A DNA stretch of 64,000 bases, from contig NZ_JACESV010000001.1 of the NCBI RefSeq assembly GCF_013911645.1, forward strand, positions 620,001 to 684,000. Direction: 5' to 3'. Below are positions 56,149 to 64,000 of the stretch, in pieces. This DNA is from Allomuricauda sp. (lineage in GTDB: Bacteria > Bacteroidota > Bacteroidia > Flavobacteriales > Flavobacteriaceae). Under the pieces are notes generated by a model, which saw nothing but the letters and a program-made list of their open reading frames with translations, was not told the DNA's origin and did not search any database. The translations under genes and the position numbers were made by a program. The first letter of the stretch is position 1. Every line of letters begins with the position of its first letter.

Positions 56149-56493
56149 TCAAAGTTCGGTCTTTTGCCCTATAAAACTCCAAAGCTCATCAACTTCGTAA
56201 ATGCAACCGTGCTTTGCTATGCATGGCGACTTTATACACTTACTTATTTTTATTGTTCTGGTGAGTACTGTTTTGGGAGAAATCCCCAAGATTCTTGAAA
56301 TGCCCCGCACCCCACAACCTTCTTTTAACAACGCTTTAATAAGTGGATCCACTTGGGGCTCATAGGCTTTAAAATGGTATTGTAGTTGAAACGATTTTTG
56401 GCATAGTTTGCACTTGTAGCGCTGATTGCCTTTTTGTTTTCCATTCTTTATGGCATATCTATTACAGTTGGGGCAGCGTTTTTTTCCATCCAC
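56149..56493 (-). pseudogene. IS1-family transposase remnant
   Basis: This fragment encodes 114 residues. The N-terminal zinc-finger motif is CPNCNRYAIKNGKQKGNQRY then KCKLCQKSF. An HTH region follows: KALLKEGCGVRGISRILGIS PKTVL. It then runs into the first strand of the DDE domain (YEVDELWSFIGQK). It then stops, where complete IS1-type transposases continue for about 100 more residues. It is therefore truncated and inactive. Terminal repeats were not found. Flanking sequence is repeat-like on the left (56089-56150) and AT-rich on the right. Confidence 0.8.
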
Positions 56494-56519
56494 TAATCCA
56501 CTACACGATGGTAAGAAGA

Positions 56520-56538
56520 AACCTTATATCATAAGGTT
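56520..56538. repeat. Small perfect hairpin
   Basis: AACCTTAT-ATC-ATAAGGTT beside the transposase remnant; possibly part of the old insertion sequence end. Confidence 0.5.
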
Positions 56539-56577
56539 TAATGAATGTTCTTGTTACAAAGAACCCCATACAACGAC

Positions 56578-56617
56578 AAAAACCAGTATCCGAAAAGCAT
56601 CCAAAATACTGGTTTTT
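56578..56617. terminator. Hairpin with T-run, possible terminator
   Basis: AAAAACCAGTAT and ATACTGGTTTTT form a perfect 12-bp stem with a 16-base loop. A/T runs on both sides allow termination on either strand. Confidence 0.6.
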
Positions 56618-56759
56618 AATTATTTAAATTCAATAATTGAAAAAACAACTATTTTACTACATTACCAAAATGAGTTGCTGTTGATTATTGGATATTGTGT
56701 TAAAATTAATGTTTTACTAAATGATCGAATTTTACTTGAAAACTTACTTCTTAAAACTA

Positions 56760-57224
56760 CTAGCTAGTTATTACCATGATTTCCATTCTTCTTTCTATAA
56801 ATGAGGATTCAAATTTCTCTCTAGATATTCCATTTGAAAATAATTTTGACAGGGTGTTTTCCCCAAAAATCTTGGAATATTCTATTTCGCCTTCTTCAGT
56901 AATTAACCTAAAACTATCATTATAAAAATGTACCTCAAATGAATTAACCGTATCCATCCTTTGATTTTTCAAAAAATGTAGTTTTCCTCCAGAAAAAGAA
57001 TAGTCGATTGGTATCCTAAAATCTAATACTTCAGAGACAAAGAAATGTACTTCTTTTCCATCAAAGAATACTTCTTGATATGAAAATTGATGGTCAATCG
57101 TATTTTTAGAAATATACCAATCACCTCTCAGTGAACCACCTTCTTGAAATTTATCAGTAGCTACACAATTGCTCATAATCCCAACTACAATTACGTATTT
57201 TAAAAGGTTGTTGCTTAAATGCAT
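56760..57224 (-). CDS. Small exported protein of unknown function
   Basis: This 154-residue protein has an N-terminal hydrophobic segment (NNLLKYVIVVGIMSNC) that looks like a signal peptide, perhaps a lipoprotein with an unusual SNC lipobox. The mature part is beta-rich with many aromatic residues (RGDWYISKNTIDHQFSYQEV, IDYSFSGGKLHFLKNQ). No family recognised. Base composition is AT-rich compared with neighbours, and it lies next to the transposase remnant, so recent acquisition is plausible. An ATG two codons upstream (57230) is possible. Confidence 0.6.
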   Translation of the reverse strand: MHLSNNLLKYVIVVGIMSNCVATDKFQEGGSLRGDWYISKNTIDHQFSYQEVFFDGKEVHFFVSEVLDFRIPIDYSFSGGKLHFLKNQRMDTVNSFEVHFYNDSFRLITEEGEIEYSKIFGENTLSKLFSNGISREKFESSFIERRMEIMVITS

Positions 57225-57446
57225 TGTCATTTGTTTATAATATATCTTCCATTTCGAAACATAATTCTGTTTTGTTTTTGACTAACTAGCTCTACAAATT
57301 AACGAAAAAAAAAAGGTGTTGTAGGTTTCCTAAATCTAAGCTGTTAAAATTACTTGGATTAAGTTTGGACGCAAAATAGGCATCCAAATAACCAGCCTTT
57401 TTTTTGTTTAGCGGCTCAGGTCTTGTAAACCTCAGAATGATCGCAT

Positions 57447-57690
57447 TTAATCTATTTTGATCACTATGAGTAAAAAGTTATTAGTAGACTGAATAGGCTT
57501 TGTCTTGAACATTAATGATGATAATTTATCAGTAGCAAGTACTTTACCCCACACAACATCATCAATTTCTGGAGAATCAGCAAAGCTATTTCCAAATACC
57601 AATGAATTCAAATAAGTTAACTTTGCTGTGCCCCCATATAGAGCGACTGTAATTAGACTACTCCCCTCGCTGGTGCAAGCATCATGCTTG
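57447..57690 (-). pseudogene. Possible C-terminal protein fragment
   Basis: On the minus strand a frame of about 65-80 codons is open up to the stop at 57447 and encodes SSLITVALYGGTAKLTYLNS, LVFGNSFADSPEIDDVVWGK and VLATDKLSSLMFKTKPIQST. It has no ATG, and the upstream end runs into a palindromic repeat. It reads like the end of a longer protein cut by the repeat. No family recognised; it could be a chance ORF. Confidence 0.3.
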
Positions 57691-57743
57691 TGCCTACGCT
57701 GTCTTTTTCACTTAATTATGGCACGAGCCATGAGGCTCGCGCC
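57672..57743. repeat. Pair of REP-like palindromes
   Basis: GGTGCAAGCATCATGCTTGTGCC (57672-57694; 9-base arms) and GGCACGAGCCATGAGGCTCGCGCC (57720-57743) form two hairpins 25 bases apart. They lie 20 bases beyond the stop of the OmpR-type regulator, so they may terminate its transcript. Confidence 0.75.
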
Positions 57744-57763
57744 AACAAGAGGTGAAATTTGTT

Positions 57764-58480
57764 CTATTGCTCGTTTTCAGCTTTTACAACAAGCCTAAAA
57801 CCTTCTCCATGAATGTTAAGGATTTCTACCAAGTCGTCTTTTTTGAGATATTTTCTCAACTTGGCGATGTACACATCCATACTTCTGGAAGTGAAATAGT
57901 TGTCATCTCGCCAGATTTTGGTCAACGCCAACTCCCTTGGCATCAAATCGTTTTCGTGAAGTGCCAACAAACGTAACAGCTCGTTCTCTTTTGGAGATAG
58001 TTTGATGGGCTCTTCTTCCTTATATTTTAAAAAACGAAGTTTGGAGTTTAAATGGAAATTTCCGATTTCGAATTCAAATTGCTTGCTATCGGCCAAAGAA
58101 CTTGAAGCTTTTCTTTGAAGGATAGCCTTCAATTTCATAAGTAAAACCTCAGAATCGAAAGGTTTGTTCAGGTAATCGTCCGCTCCCGCTTTGTACCCTT
58201 TTAGAACATCCTCTTTCATGGTCTTGGCAGTAAGAAAGATAATCGGAACGTTTTCGTTCTTTTCACGGATTTCCTTTGCCAAGGTAAATCCATCCTTATA
58301 AGGCATCATTACGTCCAAAATACAGACATCGTAGTTGTCTTTTTTGAACTTCTCAAAACCCTCCATTCCATTTTTGGCCAGAACAACATCAAAATCGTTC
58401 ATGTTCAAATAATCTTTCAGGACAATTCCAAAATTTGGATCGTCCTCTACCAATAGTATCTTCTTTTTCTCTGTTTCCAT
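57764..58480 (-). CDS. OmpR/PhoB-type response regulator
   Basis: This 238-residue DNA-binding regulator has a receiver (1-120: ILLVEDDPNFGIVLKDYLNM, phospho-Asp in DVCILDVMMPYKDGFTLAKE, Lys in DDYLNKPFDSEVLL) and a winged-helix output domain (about 140-235: LSPKENELLRLLALHENDLM, RSMDVYIAKLRKYLKKDDLV). All key receiver residues are present. It lies 9 bases after its kinase gene and resembles RprY of Bacteroides in gene order, which is only an analogy. Confidence 0.95.
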   Translation of the reverse strand: METEKKKILLVEDDPNFGIVLKDYLNMNDFDVVLAKNGMEGFEKFKKDNYDVCILDVMMPYKDGFTLAKEIREKNENVPIIFLTAKTMKEDVLKGYKAGADDYLNKPFDSEVLLMKLKAILQRKASSSLADSKQFEFEIGNFHLNSKLRFLKYKEEEPIKLSPKENELLRLLALHENDLMPRELALTKIWRDDNYFTSRSMDVYIAKLRKYLKKDDLVEILNIHGEGFRLVVKAENEQ

Positions 58481-58489
58481 AGTTTGCTT

Positions 58490-60073
58490 TTAAATTAAAG
58501 GTAGTTTAATAAAGAAGGTGCTTCCTTTTCCTTTTTCACTTTCTGCATAAACTTCACCTTGATGATCATCTATAATTCGTTTTACGTAGGCCAACCCTAA
58601 TCCGTGGCCTTTAACGTTGTGTATGTCGCCGGTATGTTCCCGGTAAAATTTTTCAAATACTTTTTTGAGCACAGCCTTGCTCATACCTGCTCCTTGGTCC
58701 TGCACTTTTATAATGATGCTGTTTTTCACCACTTCGGTGTATACATCAATTTTAGGTGTTTCTGGAGAATACTTTACCGCATTGTCCAGAATGTTCACCA
58801 TCACATTGGTCATGTGCATATCGTTCGCCAATACTTCCGAGCGTTCGGCATCAAGGTGGGCTTTTGCATATCCTCCCCTATCCTGCACAATCAGTTCAAT
58901 ATGAGCGATGGCGTCAGTAATAATATCGTGCATATTGACCCTGTCCTTACTAATGTCCAACTGGTTTTTTTCCAATTTGGATATTCTCAGAACATTTTCC
59001 ACCTGTGCATGCATACGTTTATTCTCATCTCGAATCATGCCCAAATAGCGCAACACTTTTTCCTTGTCCTCAATGGATTTTGGATTTCGAATTGCCTCTA
59101 CCGCCAAATTTATGGTCGCAATGGGTGTTTTGAACTCATGCGTCATGTTATTGATAAAGTCTGACTTGATCTCAGAGATGCGCTTTTGCTTGATCAATTG
59201 GTAAATGGCGCTAGAGTATGCCAGCATAATCACCAATGTAAAAACCAGTGAGAGTAATGCCATTCCCATTACAGAACCAAATATGTAGCGCTTCATACTG
59301 GGGAATGTTAGCAATAGTGAAAAATTGGACATGCCTTCACTATCCTTAAAAATGGGAGCCTTGTACATTTTAGAGCCCGAAAATTTAAATTTCCTAGACC
59401 GTACTTTGGTGGGGTAACCTTGGCTGTACACTCCATATTCATAGTCTATATATATGTTCCTATTGCTAAGTTCTTGGCTAAGGAGCAGTTCCAGTTCTTG
59501 CTTGGAGACCCGTTTATGGATAGGTTGAATTTTGGCGTATTCCATAAAAACATCCTCCCATTGGGCCTTTTCAATACTGCTTAGCTTACCAATATTGGTT
59601 ACTTTTTCTATGGGGGTTAGGTTATAACTTTTTCCATCAAGACCGAACTCCTCTTTAAAAACACTTTTGGTTCTTCGGCTTGTAATGTTTTTAAGAGTAG
59701 TGGTATCCTTGCCACCCAATGTATTATCAAAGAACGCTGAGGTTATATTGTAATCTTCTTCAAGAATTCCATGGGAGTAAAAAAGAATTTCATCGGAATT
59801 GAGATCCCGTTCTACAAACATGAAATTTTTGTATTGTGCACTTTTAGGTTCACCAACGCTATCCGCCAGAGAAGCCAAACGGTCGGAGTATTCCTTCATC
59901 TCCCGCTTCTCCACCCTACTTGCCACTTTGTCCAATATATCTGTGACTGTTCTTGAGAATTGTTCCTCTTTATCGTTTATGGACGTCTGTATCCAATAAA
60001 CTTGCACGAAAATTATCCCTAAAAGGGATAAACTCATAAGAACAACCAGAAGAACGAATAGCTTCTTGTTCAT
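58490..60073 (-). CDS. Membrane sensor histidine kinase
   Basis: This 527-residue kinase has two membrane helices (about 4-27 and about 265-295) bounding a periplasmic sensor domain of around 235 residues with no recognised family. The cytosolic part has HisKA (DFINNMTHEFKTPIATINLA, phospho-His in THEF) and HATPase (MVNILDNAVKYSPETPK, VQDQGAGMSKAVLKKVFEKF, GHGLGLAYVKRIIDDH, GSTFFIKLP). It pairs with the regulator 9 bases downstream. It starts 64 bases from coaE; both are on the minus strand. Confidence 0.95.
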   Translation of the reverse strand: MNKKLFVLLVVLMSLSLLGIIFVQVYWIQTSINDKEEQFSRTVTDILDKVASRVEKREMKEYSDRLASLADSVGEPKSAQYKNFMFVERDLNSDEILFYSHGILEEDYNITSAFFDNTLGGKDTTTLKNITSRRTKSVFKEEFGLDGKSYNLTPIEKVTNIGKLSSIEKAQWEDVFMEYAKIQPIHKRVSKQELELLLSQELSNRNIYIDYEYGVYSQGYPTKVRSRKFKFSGSKMYKAPIFKDSEGMSNFSLLLTFPSMKRYIFGSVMGMALLSLVFTLVIMLAYSSAIYQLIKQKRISEIKSDFINNMTHEFKTPIATINLAVEAIRNPKSIEDKEKVLRYLGMIRDENKRMHAQVENVLRISKLEKNQLDISKDRVNMHDIITDAIAHIELIVQDRGGYAKAHLDAERSEVLANDMHMTNVMVNILDNAVKYSPETPKIDVYTEVVKNSIIIKVQDQGAGMSKAVLKKVFEKFYREHTGDIHNVKGHGLGLAYVKRIIDDHQGEVYAESEKGKGSTFFIKLPLI

Positions 60074-60137
60074 TGGTGTAAAATTAAAAATTTAACATTT
60101 AGTAATTTTAGCGTTTAACCAAAACTTAACATAAATG

Positions 60138-60731
60138 TTAAAATTTAGATGCTAAAGCTAAAAGTTTGAGGTGTAGTTCTTTAACCTTTCTTTTGGTTTT
60201 GCCCAATTCAAGGTTTTCTATTGAAAAATCGGTTAAATCGAGCTTTTGTTTATCTTTCAATTGGTTGTTTATCCGATCAACAACAGCTTGCTTTTCAACT
60301 TTATCCCTGTCCATTACTCTTTTAATCCGAGTTTCTACAGGTGCTGTTACTAAGATAGTACAATCATATTTGTCCTGGGCATCATTTTCAAAAATCAATG
60401 CAGTTTCTTGTATTACATAGGGCGATTTTTGACGGTTGGCCCACTCCAAAAAATGCTTTCGAACCGCCGGATGTACAATCCCATTGAGTTTTTCGAGCAA
60501 CTCAGGGTCCTTAAACACTTTATCCGCTATGTACGGCCTGTTCAAACCATCTTTACCATAAGCCTCCCTACCCAACAAATCCATGATGGTTGCTTTAACT
60601 TCTGTTGATGTCTCCATTAACTTTTTGGCCTCCATATCAGAATCATACACAGGAATACCAAGTTCCTTGAACATTTTGGCCACGGTACTTTTTCCACTTC
60701 CTATCCCTCCTGTGAGTCCAACTATCATCAT
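60138..60731 (-). CDS. coaE: Dephospho-CoA kinase
   Basis: This enzyme performs the last step of CoA synthesis. The 197-residue chain has the P-loop (IVGLTGGIGSGKSTVAKMFK), DSDMEAKKLME, LNGIVHPAVRKHFLEW and ETALIFENDAQDKYDCTILV. The length is normal (about 190-205). Its start overlaps the stop of the YbbR gene (ATGA), so the three genes coaE, ybbR and the glycosyltransferase are read together. Confidence 0.97.
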   Translation of the reverse strand: MMIVGLTGGIGSGKSTVAKMFKELGIPVYDSDMEAKKLMETSTEVKATIMDLLGREAYGKDGLNRPYIADKVFKDPELLEKLNGIVHPAVRKHFLEWANRQKSPYVIQETALIFENDAQDKYDCTILVTAPVETRIKRVMDRDKVEKQAVVDRINNQLKDKQKLDLTDFSIENLELGKTKRKVKELHLKLLALASKF

Positions 60732-61684
60732 TGCTGTTCCAAAACAAAATTTACAGTGTTTTCTTCAAGCCTTATATCGTATACTTTTTGTGGGCTTTGT
60801 GTAATCTCCAAGAACAAAGTACTGCTTTCAGCCCCATTTAATTGTCCATAATCTGCAACAATTTCAAAGTCGGAGGCCGAAATTTCCTTCAAACGCTCAA
60901 TAGTCGCCTTGCACAACACGGTTACTGAATTGGGAAAGGTCCTTACTTGATACCCTTCTGGAATATTCAGCACTTGCACAGGTACCTCAAAAATCTTTTC
61001 TGAAAACCTTGAGATCTTACCAAAAACCTTTGCCCTACCTACCGAAAAAATACTGTTGTCCAATCCTTTTGGGAAGATCAGGGTAACTTCGTTGGAAAAA
61101 TCGGCATTGACGTTGGTTAGTTGTATGGATGATGTTTTTATTGATTTAATGGTATCAATTTCATTTTTTGGTCCTTTCACCTCAACCGAATCCGGTGAAA
61201 CCTTAATTTTCCCATCCAGAATATAGTTTTGCTGAAGCTGTAAATCCACTCTCGCCTGTATGGGTATCTTCTTGGAATCCACTTGGTACAAGTCTATTTC
61301 CAGTTGGTTCCTGTCCAAATCCAAAAGCGATATGTTCTGTGATAATTGCTGATCCATTTGTCTCCTCAACACCTCCTTGCTCAACACATAATCCCCATTT
61401 TGGAATTCTACTTCAGAGACATCAACATCAATACGGCGCTTAAAAATTTTATAGTATAAAAATTGAAAACCGCTGGTTCTGAGTTTGACTTCAATTTCAT
61501 CATTTGAATTCTTCCCCAACAACAACGAATCCGGAAGATTACGATAGTTTAGCGTAAAGTAGGTACGAGACTCATACGTTTCGGACAGGTTGCTAATAAA
61601 CCACGCCAAAAAAGAGCATAACAGAAACAGCGAAAACACTTTCGCTTTCTTTTGATTGAGGCCGTTCAATACCTTTTTAAACAC
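60728..61684 (-). CDS. YbbR-like domain protein
   Basis: This 318-residue protein has an N-terminal membrane anchor (AKVFSLFLLCSFLAWFISNL) followed by a beta-rich exported part with YbbR-type repeats (for example VEVKGPKNEIDTIKSIKTSS and VQVLNIPEGYQVRTFPNSVT). In Firmicutes YbbR controls the c-di-AMP cyclase CdaA. In Bacteroidota its role is not established. The start is GTG at 61684, one base after the glycosyltransferase stop. The longer ORF from 61780 would overlap that gene by about 95 bases and is rejected. Confidence 0.85.
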   Translation of the reverse strand: MFKKVLNGLNQKKAKVFSLFLLCSFLAWFISNLSETYESRTYFTLNYRNLPDSLLLGKNSNDEIEVKLRTSGFQFLYYKIFKRRIDVDVSEVEFQNGDYVLSKEVLRRQMDQQLSQNISLLDLDRNQLEIDLYQVDSKKIPIQARVDLQLQQNYILDGKIKVSPDSVEVKGPKNEIDTIKSIKTSSIQLTNVNADFSNEVTLIFPKGLDNSIFSVGRAKVFGKISRFSEKIFEVPVQVLNIPEGYQVRTFPNSVTVLCKATIERLKEISASDFEIVADYGQLNGAESSTLFLEITQSPQKVYDIRLEENTVNFVLEQQ

Positions 61685-61685
61685 T

Positions 61686-62693
61686 TTAATTTTTCTTGAA
61701 AAATAGTTTGGGAAACAATTCCTCTGGATTCTTATTACTAAAGTTAAGCAACATTGTGGACTTGAAAAAACCAATTCCATATCCCGTAAATTGGGTCAAA
61801 GCCGCATAAATGGCTAAAATGGCCACCTTTATGTCTTTGTTCCGTATTAAAGCATCCAAAAACAATATTGAAAAATAAAACACATACAGCATTAAAGGCA
61901 ACCAAAGCCTTGCAATAGCCAAGATTATGGCAACGCACAATCCCAACATAAACAAAGTTGGAAACCAGTAAGTCGGTTTTGCCGTTCCGGGATGCCACTT
62001 GTTGAGTATGGGGCGAACCATCCCAAATTTATTCACCTGAATATAGAATTTATTCCAGTTTATACGCCTTTTATGGTACACAAAAGCTTTTGGGAACAAT
62101 CGGGTTTCAAACCCTGCTTTCCAAACCCGGAAAGTAAGGTCCGGGTCTTCGCCCGGATGAATTCTGCCAAAACCTCCCGTTTTTTCAAAAGCATTTTTGG
62201 AAATGCCCATGTTAAAGCTACGGGGTTGAAACTTTCCTACAGCCTTTTCCCCTCCCCTTATGCCTCCAGTGGTAAAAAAAGAGGTCATTACATAGTTTAT
62301 GGCCTTTTGTACAGTGGTGAACGAAGCATCTGCGGAATCGGGGCCACCAAAACAGTGTACAAACTCCCTTGTTAGTTCCTTGTCCACTTCGGACAAATAT
62401 TGCTTTGGCAGGATACAGTCCGAATCCAGAATGATGAAATAATTTCCTTTGGCATGTTGCATTCCAAAATTTCTGGAGTCCCCGGGTCCCGAATTTTTCT
62501 TGAAGTAGTAGGAAATGTTCAACTTGCCCTGAAACCTATCCACTACTTCCTCCGAACTTTGTGAAGACCCATCCTCAACAACAACCACCTCAAAATCTTT
62601 CTGGAAGTCTTGTTTTTGAAGGCTTTCCAAGAGTTCCCGAACTTCTTCGGGTCTATTGTAAACCGGGACCACTATGGAAAAAAAAGTGTTCAT
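61686..62693 (-). CDS. Family 2 glycosyltransferase
   Basis: This 335-residue enzyme has a GT-A domain (FFSIVVPVYNRPEEVRELLE, FEVVVVEDGSS, YFIILDSDCILPKQYL with the DxD motif) and then two to three C-terminal hydrophobic segments (about 230-310: WFPTLFMLGLCVAIILAIAR, LWLPLMLYVFYFSILFLDAL). It is therefore a membrane-bound transferase that builds a surface polysaccharide or glycolipid. Donor and acceptor unknown. Start MNTFFS at 62693 is chosen over 62711. It lies between fabI and the YbbR gene on the same strand. Confidence 0.92.
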   Translation of the reverse strand: MNTFFSIVVPVYNRPEEVRELLESLQKQDFQKDFEVVVVEDGSSQSSEEVVDRFQGKLNISYYFKKNSGPGDSRNFGMQHAKGNYFIILDSDCILPKQYLSEVDKELTREFVHCFGGPDSADASFTTVQKAINYVMTSFFTTGGIRGGEKAVGKFQPRSFNMGISKNAFEKTGGFGRIHPGEDPDLTFRVWKAGFETRLFPKAFVYHKRRINWNKFYIQVNKFGMVRPILNKWHPGTAKPTYWFPTLFMLGLCVAIILAIARLWLPLMLYVFYFSILFLDALIRNKDIKVAILAIYAALTQFTGYGIGFFKSTMLLNFSNKNPEELFPKLFFKKN

Positions 62694-62704
62694 CTCAAAC
62701 AGAA

Positions 62705-62728
62705 AAGCCACCCTAAAAAGAGTGGCTT
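62705..62728 (-). terminator. Terminator downstream of fabI
   Basis: On the minus strand AAGCCAC and GTGGCTT pair with a 10-base loop and TTCT follows. It is 20 bases after the fabI stop. Confidence 0.6.
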
Positions 62729-62747
62729 CCCATATATTTTTTAAAGT

Positions 62748-63560
62748 TTATTTCGAAAACTCATCGATTACTTCTTGACTTACCCCTGTATTGGAGAACC
62801 CACCATCATGGAACAAGTTCTGCATGGTCACTTTTTTGGTCAAATCCGAGAAAAGTGATACCGTATAGTTGGCACAATCATCTGCGGTGGCGTTGCCCAA
62901 TGGCGACATTTTTTCCGCGTAGTTGATGAATCCATCAAACCCTTTTACACCCTGTCCGGCTGTGGTCGGGGTCGGAGATTGGGAAATTGTGTTCACTCTC
63001 ACCTTGTGTTCTTTTCCAAAGAAATAACCAAAGCTTCTTGCCACGGACTCCAAATAGGCCTTGTTGTCCGCCATATCGTTATAATCTGGGAATGTTCTCT
63101 GCGCAGCCATGTAGGTCAAAGCAACTATACTTCCCCATTGGTTCATCGCTTCAGCTTTATAAAGCGACTGCATAACTTTATGGAAAGATAATGCCGATAC
63201 GTCCCAGCCTTTTTCCGTAAAGCTATAGTTTTCATCTGTGTAATGTCTTCCTTTTCTAACGTTTACGGACATACCGATGGAATGGAGCACAAAATCCAGT
63301 TTTCCTCCCAAAATCTCCATGGATTTCTCCACCAAGTTTTTCAAGTCCTCCTCGTTAGTGGCATCGGCGGGAATAATTTCTGAATTGGTTTTTTCCGCAA
63401 GTTCATTTATTTGCCCCATTCGCATGGCGATGGGTGCGTTGGTAAGCACAAACTCACCCCCTTCTTCATGAACACGTTCTGCAGTTTTCCAAGCAATGGA
63501 GTTTGCATCCAGAGCACCAAAAATGATTCCTTTTTTACCTTTTAAAAGATTGTATGCCAT
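62748..63560 (-). CDS. fabI: Enoyl-ACP reductase FabI
   Basis: This NADH-dependent reductase completes each cycle of fatty-acid elongation. The 270-residue chain is a typical FabI: AYNLLKGKKGIIFGALDANS, IAWKTAERVHEEGGEFVLTN, LDFVLHSIGMS, and the active-site region DYNDMADNKAYLESVARSFG with the Tyr-x6-Lys pattern. The C-terminal SPTPTTAGQGVKGFDGFINY is the substrate-loop region. ATG 63560 is chosen over 63590, which would add residues not in the family. Confidence 0.96.
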   Translation of the reverse strand: MAYNLLKGKKGIIFGALDANSIAWKTAERVHEEGGEFVLTNAPIAMRMGQINELAEKTNSEIIPADATNEEDLKNLVEKSMEILGGKLDFVLHSIGMSVNVRKGRHYTDENYSFTEKGWDVSALSFHKVMQSLYKAEAMNQWGSIVALTYMAAQRTFPDYNDMADNKAYLESVARSFGYFFGKEHKVRVNTISQSPTPTTAGQGVKGFDGFINYAEKMSPLGNATADDCANYTVSLFSDLTKKVTMQNLFHDGGFSNTGVSQEVIDEFSK

Positions 63561-63587
63561 AATTTCTTGCAATTGTTGATTGTGTGA

Positions 63588-63595
63588 CAAAGATA
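63588..63595 (-). promoter_or_regulatory. -7 box of the fabI promoter
   Basis: TATCTTTG on the minus strand fits TAnnTTTG; TTA lies 19 bases upstream in place of TTG. It is 27 bases before the start codon. Confidence 0.45.
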
Positions 63596-63640
63596 TTTAA
63601 ACTATTTTGATTGTTAACATCCTTAAGAATATAGATTTCT

Positions 63641-63667
63641 GTCATCCTGAACTTGATTCAGGGTGAC
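63641..63667. repeat. REP-like hairpin
   Basis: GTCATCCTGAACTTGATTCA followed by GGGTGAC forms a stem (CCTGAA/TTCAGG with outer GTCA/TGAC). This is the common Flavobacteriaceae intergenic hairpin and may end the recN transcript. Confidence 0.75.
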
Positions 63668-63687
63668 GAGTTTTTCATCAAAATACT

Positions 63688-64000
63688 TTATTGCAATAGC
63701 TCCTTGGCGTGGGCCAAAGCGGATTCGGATAAGGACTTACCACCTAACATTTCGGCCAGTTCACGTACACGCTCATCCGTGCTTAATTGTTTGATGTGTG
63801 TGCTTGTTCCTTCCGCACCTTCTTCTTTATAGACCTTGAATTGGTATTTTCCTTTTGATGCGACCTGCGGCAAGTGGGTAATGGAAAAGACTTGCATGGT
63901 ACTGCTCATTTGCTGCATAATCTCCCCCATTCGGTTTGATATTTCTCCCGAAACCCCTGTGTCGATTTCATCGAACATCATGGTGGGCAGATTTTCATAC
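63688..64000 (-). CDS. recN: DNA repair protein RecN, C-terminal fragment (window edge)
   Basis: This is the last 104 codons of the RecN SMC-like ATPase, which acts in double-strand break repair. The Walker B/D-loop part is visible (MMFDEIDTGVSGEISNRMGE), then QVFSITHLPQVASKGKYQFK and the conserved C-terminal ELAEMLGGKSLSESALAHAK. The gene continues beyond base 64000. It stops 21 bases right of the REP-like hairpin. Confidence 0.95.
   Translation of the reverse strand, partial: YENLPTMMFDEIDTGVSGEISNRMGEIMQQMSSTMQVFSITHLPQVASKGKYQFKVYKEEGAEGTSTHIKQLSTDERVRELAEMLGGKSLSESALAHAKELLQ

Larger units (their letters stand above)
57231..57763. other. 533-base AT-rich gap with coding fragment and palindromes
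   Basis: It contains the coding-like fragment at 57447-57690 and the palindrome pair at 57672-57743. The rest (57231-57446) shows only A/T-rich sequence and no recognisable element. Confidence 0.5.

Noticed and set aside
55997..56200. 67-codon ORF after gntK
   Set aside because: It runs through a REP-like hairpin and into the transposase remnant.
56426..56767. 113-codon ORF opposite the transposase remnant
   Set aside because: First third is antisense to the transposase; the rest crosses a terminator-like hairpin.
57764..60073. Naming the two-component pair rprXY
   Set aside because: Domain layout is similar, but the sensor domain cannot be matched from sequence inspection alone.

Overview
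The window looks like a chromosomal segment of a marine-type Flavobacteriaceae bacterium (Bacteroidota), possibly close to Muricauda/Allomuricauda. The signs are: promoters of the Bacteroidota form TTG-(18-20 nt)-TAnnTTTG (upstream of sulP, pheT and the SRP RNA), a PorP/SprF-like outer-membrane protein, a bacillithiol-linked YtxJ, many lipoproteins with short Cys lipoboxes, TTG starts, and dispersed palindromic repeats of the type seen in this family. The genus is an inference from gene content; no rRNA gene is present to confirm it.

Layout. 1-3152: a truncated SulP anion transporter with its own promoter and long structured leader, and a CPA1 K+/H+ antiporter. 3540-5723: a beta-propeller (PD40) exported protein and an orphan LuxR-type regulator with Glu at the phosphorylation site. 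5844-15508: dnaK, L-serine ammonia-lyase, panB, an RluA-type pseudouridine synthase, a Bacteroidota-specific helical protein, and leuA-leuB. 15509-25520: a repeat-rich gap, two thioredoxin-fold lipoproteins, pheT, a fasciclin protein, an ABC-F ATPase and a transaldolase/FSA enzyme. 25560-28187: SDR enzyme, SRP RNA, glutaminyl cyclase, a MITE-like insertion and a thioesterase.

28700-33800 is the most distinctive region. It holds a LytTR regulator whose receiver has lost its phosphorylation residues, a 21-bp tandem repeat that fits a LytTR site, a 57-aa acidic lipoprotein too small for usual gene calling, a second small ORF, a TPR-containing lipid-anchored histidine kinase with its LuxR response regulator, and a protein of unknown function preceded by the same GGG...CCC leader motif as the LytTR gene. 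I propose it as a candidate cell-envelope or peptide-sensing module; this is inference.

33810-46480: glyA, a lipoprotein, ytxJ, clpB, a GntP-RidA-dipeptidase operon, a TetR regulator, a PorP/SprF-SPOR fusion, a phosphatase and a DUF6503-type lipoprotein. 46561-55988: smpB, pcm, then a co-directional run (oxidoreductase, 3-hydroxyacyl-CoA dehydrogenase, DUF1015, YggS, exonuclease/GIY-YIG, ion channel with zinc ribbon, miaA, gluconokinase), the last three overlapping or nearly so. 56000-57760 is an AT-rich scar with an IS1-type transposase remnant, an orphan small protein and a coding fragment. 57764-64000, all minus strand: an OmpR-type two-component system, coaE, a YbbR protein, a family 2 glycosyltransferase, fabI and the 3' end of recN.

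Most genes are housekeeping. The unusual content lies in the regulatory cluster, in an ABC-F protein with one degenerate composite ATP site, in several families of small intergenic repeats, and in a duplicated dnaK 3' end.
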